A stretch of DNA of 60,880 bases from Rhizocola hellebori. GTDB taxonomy: Bacteria > Actinomycetota > Actinomycetes > Mycobacteriales > Micromonosporaceae. The notes under the pieces are model-generated. The model searched no databases. It saw nothing but the letters and a program-made list of their open reading frames with translations, and was not told the DNA's origin. The position numbers were made by a program, and so were the translations under genes. Below, piece by piece: positions 58,683 to 60,880 of the stretch (the stretch's first letter is position 1; each line of letters opens with the position of its first letter). The stretch lies in NCBI RefSeq assembly GCF_016862955.1, contig NZ_BONY01000054.1, positions 1 to 60,880 of the forward strand. Direction: 5' to 3'.

Positions 58683-59729
58683 TCAGAGGGTGCAGTTAAT
58701 TAGCACCGGTTCTGGATGAAGTTGGACTCCGAAGCGATCGTGCACTCCGTCTCGTATTTCCGCCGCCAGCTCCAGCAGATCCTTCGTCCGGGCCTGCCCC
58801 GGATTGGTCAGCGCGAGGGTGTGTTTGGTGGAAATCCTGGCCGGCCCACGCTCATAGCCTTTGCTGAAACCAGCGCGTTCGATTAGCCACGCCGCCGAGA
58901 TTTTGACTGTGCCACCGGGCATCGGCCATGCAGGCGGCGCCATCTCCGCTATCGCCTGGTACGCGGCTTCGCTCAGAATCGGATTCGTGAAGAAAGAACC
59001 GACCGACCTCGTGTCCGGATCCGCCGGGTCGAGCACCATTCCCTTGCCGCGGCGCAGCGCAAGCACCGCCTCGCGAGCGGTGGCCAACGGCACGCGCTCC
59101 CCCACCGGGACAGACAAAGCCTTCGCCAGCTCGGCATAGGCGATCGGGCCGGAAAGCGAATCTGCGCGCAGCCGGAAAGTCACATCCAGCACCACCCAGC
59201 GATCGGCGTGTTTGAATCGACTGGTGCGATATTCGAAAAGGCACTCATCACCGGCGAAGGTGCCGACCGCTCCTTCGTCGCGGTCGTAGACCGTCACCTC
59301 GGTAATCGTCTGCGACACGTCCTGGCCGTAAGCGCCAACATTCTGAATCGGAGTCGCGCCCGCCGCGCCGGGAATCCCGGCCAGACACTCCACTCCCGAC
59401 CAACCCTGGTCCACGGTCTGCGCCACGAACTCGTCCCACGGCTGTCCCGCCGCCACCCGGACCAATACATGGTCGCCGTCGTCGTAGGTGACCGCGAAGC
59501 CTGACGACCGGATCAGCAGAGCCAAACCCGGGAATCCTTCGTCAGAAATCACCACATTGCTACCTCCGCCGAGAAGAAGCAGCGGCCGGTCCTCTCGCAC
59601 TGCGTCCCTCACCCCGGCAATAATCTCTTCAGTGCTTGCGGCCGTGACCGTTTGCAAGGCCGGACCACCCAACCCGAGGGTGGTGTGGGCGGCGAGCGGG
59701 GTTGACCCTTGGCGGCTATCGTCAGACAC
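58683..59729 (-). CDS. murB: UDP-N-acetylmuramate dehydrogenase
   Basis: A 348-residue FAD enzyme reducing UDP-GlcNAc-enolpyruvate to UDP-MurNAc in peptidoglycan synthesis. THTTLGLGG-type start (AAHTTLGLGGPA), FAD-binding LLLLGGGSNVVISDEG, IPGAAGATPIQNVGAYGQDV, catalytic Ser in RSVGSFFTNP, and KISAAWLIERAGFSKG with the final Glu in LHPEPV. Type I enzyme of normal length. The GTG at 59729 has TAGGCT seven bases upstream and no Shine-Dalgarno sequence. Divergent from the mycothiol-dependent enzyme gene. Confidence 0.95.
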   Translation of the reverse strand: MSDDSRQGSTPLAAHTTLGLGGPALQTVTAASTEEIIAGVRDAVREDRPLLLLGGGSNVVISDEGFPGLALLIRSSGFAVTYDDGDHVLVRVAAGQPWDEFVAQTVDQGWSGVECLAGIPGAAGATPIQNVGAYGQDVSQTITEVTVYDRDEGAVGTFAGDECLFEYRTSRFKHADRWVVLDVTFRLRADSLSGPIAYAELAKALSVPVGERVPLATAREAVLALRRGKGMVLDPADPDTRSVGSFFTNPILSEAAYQAIAEMAPPAWPMPGGTVKISAAWLIERAGFSKGYERGPARISTKHTLALTNPGQARTKDLLELAAEIRDGVHDRFGVQLHPEPVLINCTL

Positions 59730-59736
59730 GTCACCC

Positions 59737-59742
59737 AGCCTA
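59737..59742 (-). promoter_or_regulatory. leaderless -10 element of murB
   Basis: TAGGCT on the minus strand, seven bases before the GTG at 59729. Confidence 0.45.
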
Positions 59743-59771
59743 GGCGGGCAGGACTAAAGGGAGGCTTTGGC

Positions 59772-60545
59772 ATGTCTGCTCAGGGTTCCAAGGAATTTTG
59801 GCTGGAGTCGCTGCGCGCTGACGGAACGGCTTTCCGGGCCAACGCGGCCGAGGCCGATCTGACCGCTCCCGTGCCTACGTGCCCGGGTTGGAATGTGCTT
59901 GACCTCGTCCATCACCTGGGCGGCGTGTATCGATACGTTGGTGTCACGCTGCCTCGCGGCGTCACCAGCCGTCCCGATCCGGAAGTCCGCGACCGGGCTT
60001 ACACGCAGGATCTCCCGCCGGCCGAGCATGCCGTGGCCTGGTGGGAAGATCAGCACAAGCACCTGGTCGACCTGCTCGCGGCGCTTGACGTGCAGATGCC
60101 CGCATGGAACTGGGCGCCCCAGGCGAAGGTCGCCGGGTTCTGGCCGAGGCGAATGGCCCACGAAACCTCGATCCACCGCTGGGACATCCAGATGGCGCTG
60201 CACGGCCTGGCCGAGCCGGTCGAAGCCCGCCTCGCCGCCGACGGTGTGAGCGAGGTGCTCGACAGCTGGCTGCCGGCCGGCCGCCGCAAGGGCCCCACCA
60301 CCCGCCACGGGGTGGTCCAGCTCGTCGCCACCGACGTCGGCCAGGAGTGGTTCCTGCGCCTGCGCGGCGAAGGCGTGGCCCTGCTCGATACCGCCACCAT
60401 CCTCGATGACACTGACCCCCACGAGCAGGTGGTCGCGGCCGGCACGGCCAGCGATCTCGCCCTCGCGCTCTGGGGCCGCATCGGCTTCGACGTCCTCGAC
60501 GTCGCCGGAGACGACTCCCTCCTCTCCGCCCTCCGCGTCGGCTAA
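59772..60545 (+). CDS. maleylpyruvate isomerase family mycothiol-dependent enzyme
   Basis: A 257-residue DinB-fold protein. The N-terminal block DLTAPVPTCPGWNVLDLVHHLGGVYRY and MAHETSIHRWDIQMA give the metal-binding His, Glu and His of the mycothiol-dependent maleylpyruvate isomerase family. The C-terminal part (about 175-255) is the usual SCP2-like domain (DDTDPHEQVVAAGTASDLALALWGR). It probably uses mycothiol as cofactor for an isomerisation or transfer; substrate unknown. The ATG follows AGGGAGGCTTTGGC. Confidence 0.9.
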   Translation: MSAQGSKEFWLESLRADGTAFRANAAEADLTAPVPTCPGWNVLDLVHHLGGVYRYVGVTLPRGVTSRPDPEVRDRAYTQDLPPAEHAVAWWEDQHKHLVDLLAALDVQMPAWNWAPQAKVAGFWPRRMAHETSIHRWDIQMALHGLAEPVEARLAADGVSEVLDSWLPAGRRKGPTTRHGVVQLVATDVGQEWFLRLRGEGVALLDTATILDDTDPHEQVVAAGTASDLALALWGRIGFDVLDVAGDDSLLSALRVG

Positions 60546-60574
60546 CCGCGCGCCGCCCGCGCGCAATGATCATC

Positions 60575-60593
60575 GCGATTTCAGAGAAATCGC
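60575..60593. repeat. GCGATTTC palindrome, copy C (perfect)
   Basis: GCGATTTC (60575-60582) and GAAATCGC (60586-60593) pair perfectly around loop AGA. It lies 30 bases after the gene ending at 60545. Confidence 0.65.
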
Positions 60594-60615
60594 CGCTTTC
60601 GGCCGCCGCATAACT

Positions 60616-60634
60616 GCGTTTCCCCAGAAATCGC
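60616..60634. repeat. GCGATTTC palindrome, copy D (imperfect)
   Basis: GCGTTTC and GAAATCGC around CCCA, with one bulge, 41 bases after copy C. Confidence 0.45.
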
Positions 60635-60653
60635 GCGGATCTCCACCCCCGCT

Positions 60654-60760
60654 GCAGGCGGCGAAGGGCGCAGCGCACATCCCACGCCCGCAGGCGGCGA
60701 AGGGCGCAGCGCACATCCCACGCCCGCAGCCGGCAGCGAAGGGAAAGCGCACTCCCACGC
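60654..60760. repeat. 36-bp tandem repeat
   Basis: Two perfect 36-base units (60654-60689 and 60690-60725, starting GCAGGCGGCGAAGGGCGCAG) and a third diverged one from 60726. No ORF with a recognisable product lies in 60546-60880; the remainder of this end region shows nothing else that I can name. Confidence 0.7.
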
Positions 60761-60880
60761 ACGGAGCCCCGCAGCGGAGGCACAGTGCATGGTCGCCCGC
60801 ATTGCGTCGCTGGTGGGCACTGCTTTCGCGGCACCTTTGCTCTGCACCCATACACGCACATTGATCATGGGGTTGCGTCT

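Noticed and set aside
60654-60760. CRISPR array
   Set aside because: Units are directly adjacent with no unique spacers, and there are no cas genes.

Overview
The window comes from a high-GC, mycothiol-producing actinomycete, most likely of the Pseudonocardiales. Support comes from mshA, a mycothiol-dependent maleylpyruvate isomerase family protein, the actinobacterial 33-residue ribosomal protein bS22, a BldN-type sigma factor with its RsbN-like anti-sigma (typical of sporulating filamentous genera), Rex control of heme genes, SenX3/RegX3 and actinobacterial gene order. The backbone follows the Mycobacterium tuberculosis block Rv0482-Rv0512 (murB, SDR, mshA, YbjN, phosphoglycerate mutase slot, senX3, regX3, Rv0495c-like, ppx, sugar-phosphate isomerase, excisionase-like HTH, bS22, epimerase, acyltransferase, HAD, glutaredoxin, hemACDB), from memory of that genome, with large lineage-specific insertions.

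Layout. 0.08-2.2 kb: ESX/WXG100-like substrate cluster with a divergent YbaB-like gene. 2.3-6.7 kb: accessory genes (SUFU domain protein, AraC regulator with a DUF1772 membrane protein, secreted proteins). 7.0-12.6 kb: rex-hemA-hemC-hemD-hemB operon read leftward, with a Rex operator and a terminator. 12.8-15.1 kb: HAD phosphatase, glutaredoxin and acyl-CoA ligase. 15.25-17.4 kb: a small upstream ORF coupled to bldN, then rsbN. 17.5-24.0 kb: HAD-IB phosphatase, a secreted propeller-like protein, acyltransferase, epimerase, bS22, HTH protein, membrane metallopeptidase and proline dehydrogenase. 24.06-33.5 kb: a glutathionylspermidine synthase-like ligase, CGNR protein, sugar isomerase, Ppx, MFS and regX3-senX3. 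33.5-38.8 kb: phoU, then an NgcEFG-type amino-sugar ABC importer with an RpiR regulator. 39.0-43.2 kb: tandem MFS pair and gpmI. 43.5-51.9 kb: LuxR-type regulator and the locus of most interest. 52-60.9 kb: palindromic repeats, membrane proteins, VOC, ybjN, mshA, SDR, methyltransferase-like protein, an LPXTG protein, murB and a mycothiol-dependent enzyme.

The most unusual locus is 45.2-51.9 kb. Two paralogous acidic proteins carry an N-terminal leader-like helical domain, calcium-binding type repeats and a hydrophobic Gly-rich C-terminus. They precede a zinc-ribbon/FHA/PqqD-like/M50 intramembrane metalloprotease, an active-looking Ser/Thr kinase and a membrane pseudokinase. I read this as a possible phosphorylation-controlled, leader-recognising intramembrane proteolysis system; the function is inference.

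Across the window at least 20 genes show a TANNNT-like -10 element 6-8 bases before an ATG or GTG and no Shine-Dalgarno sequence, which suggests widespread leaderless transcripts. Two families of small palindromic repeats are also present.
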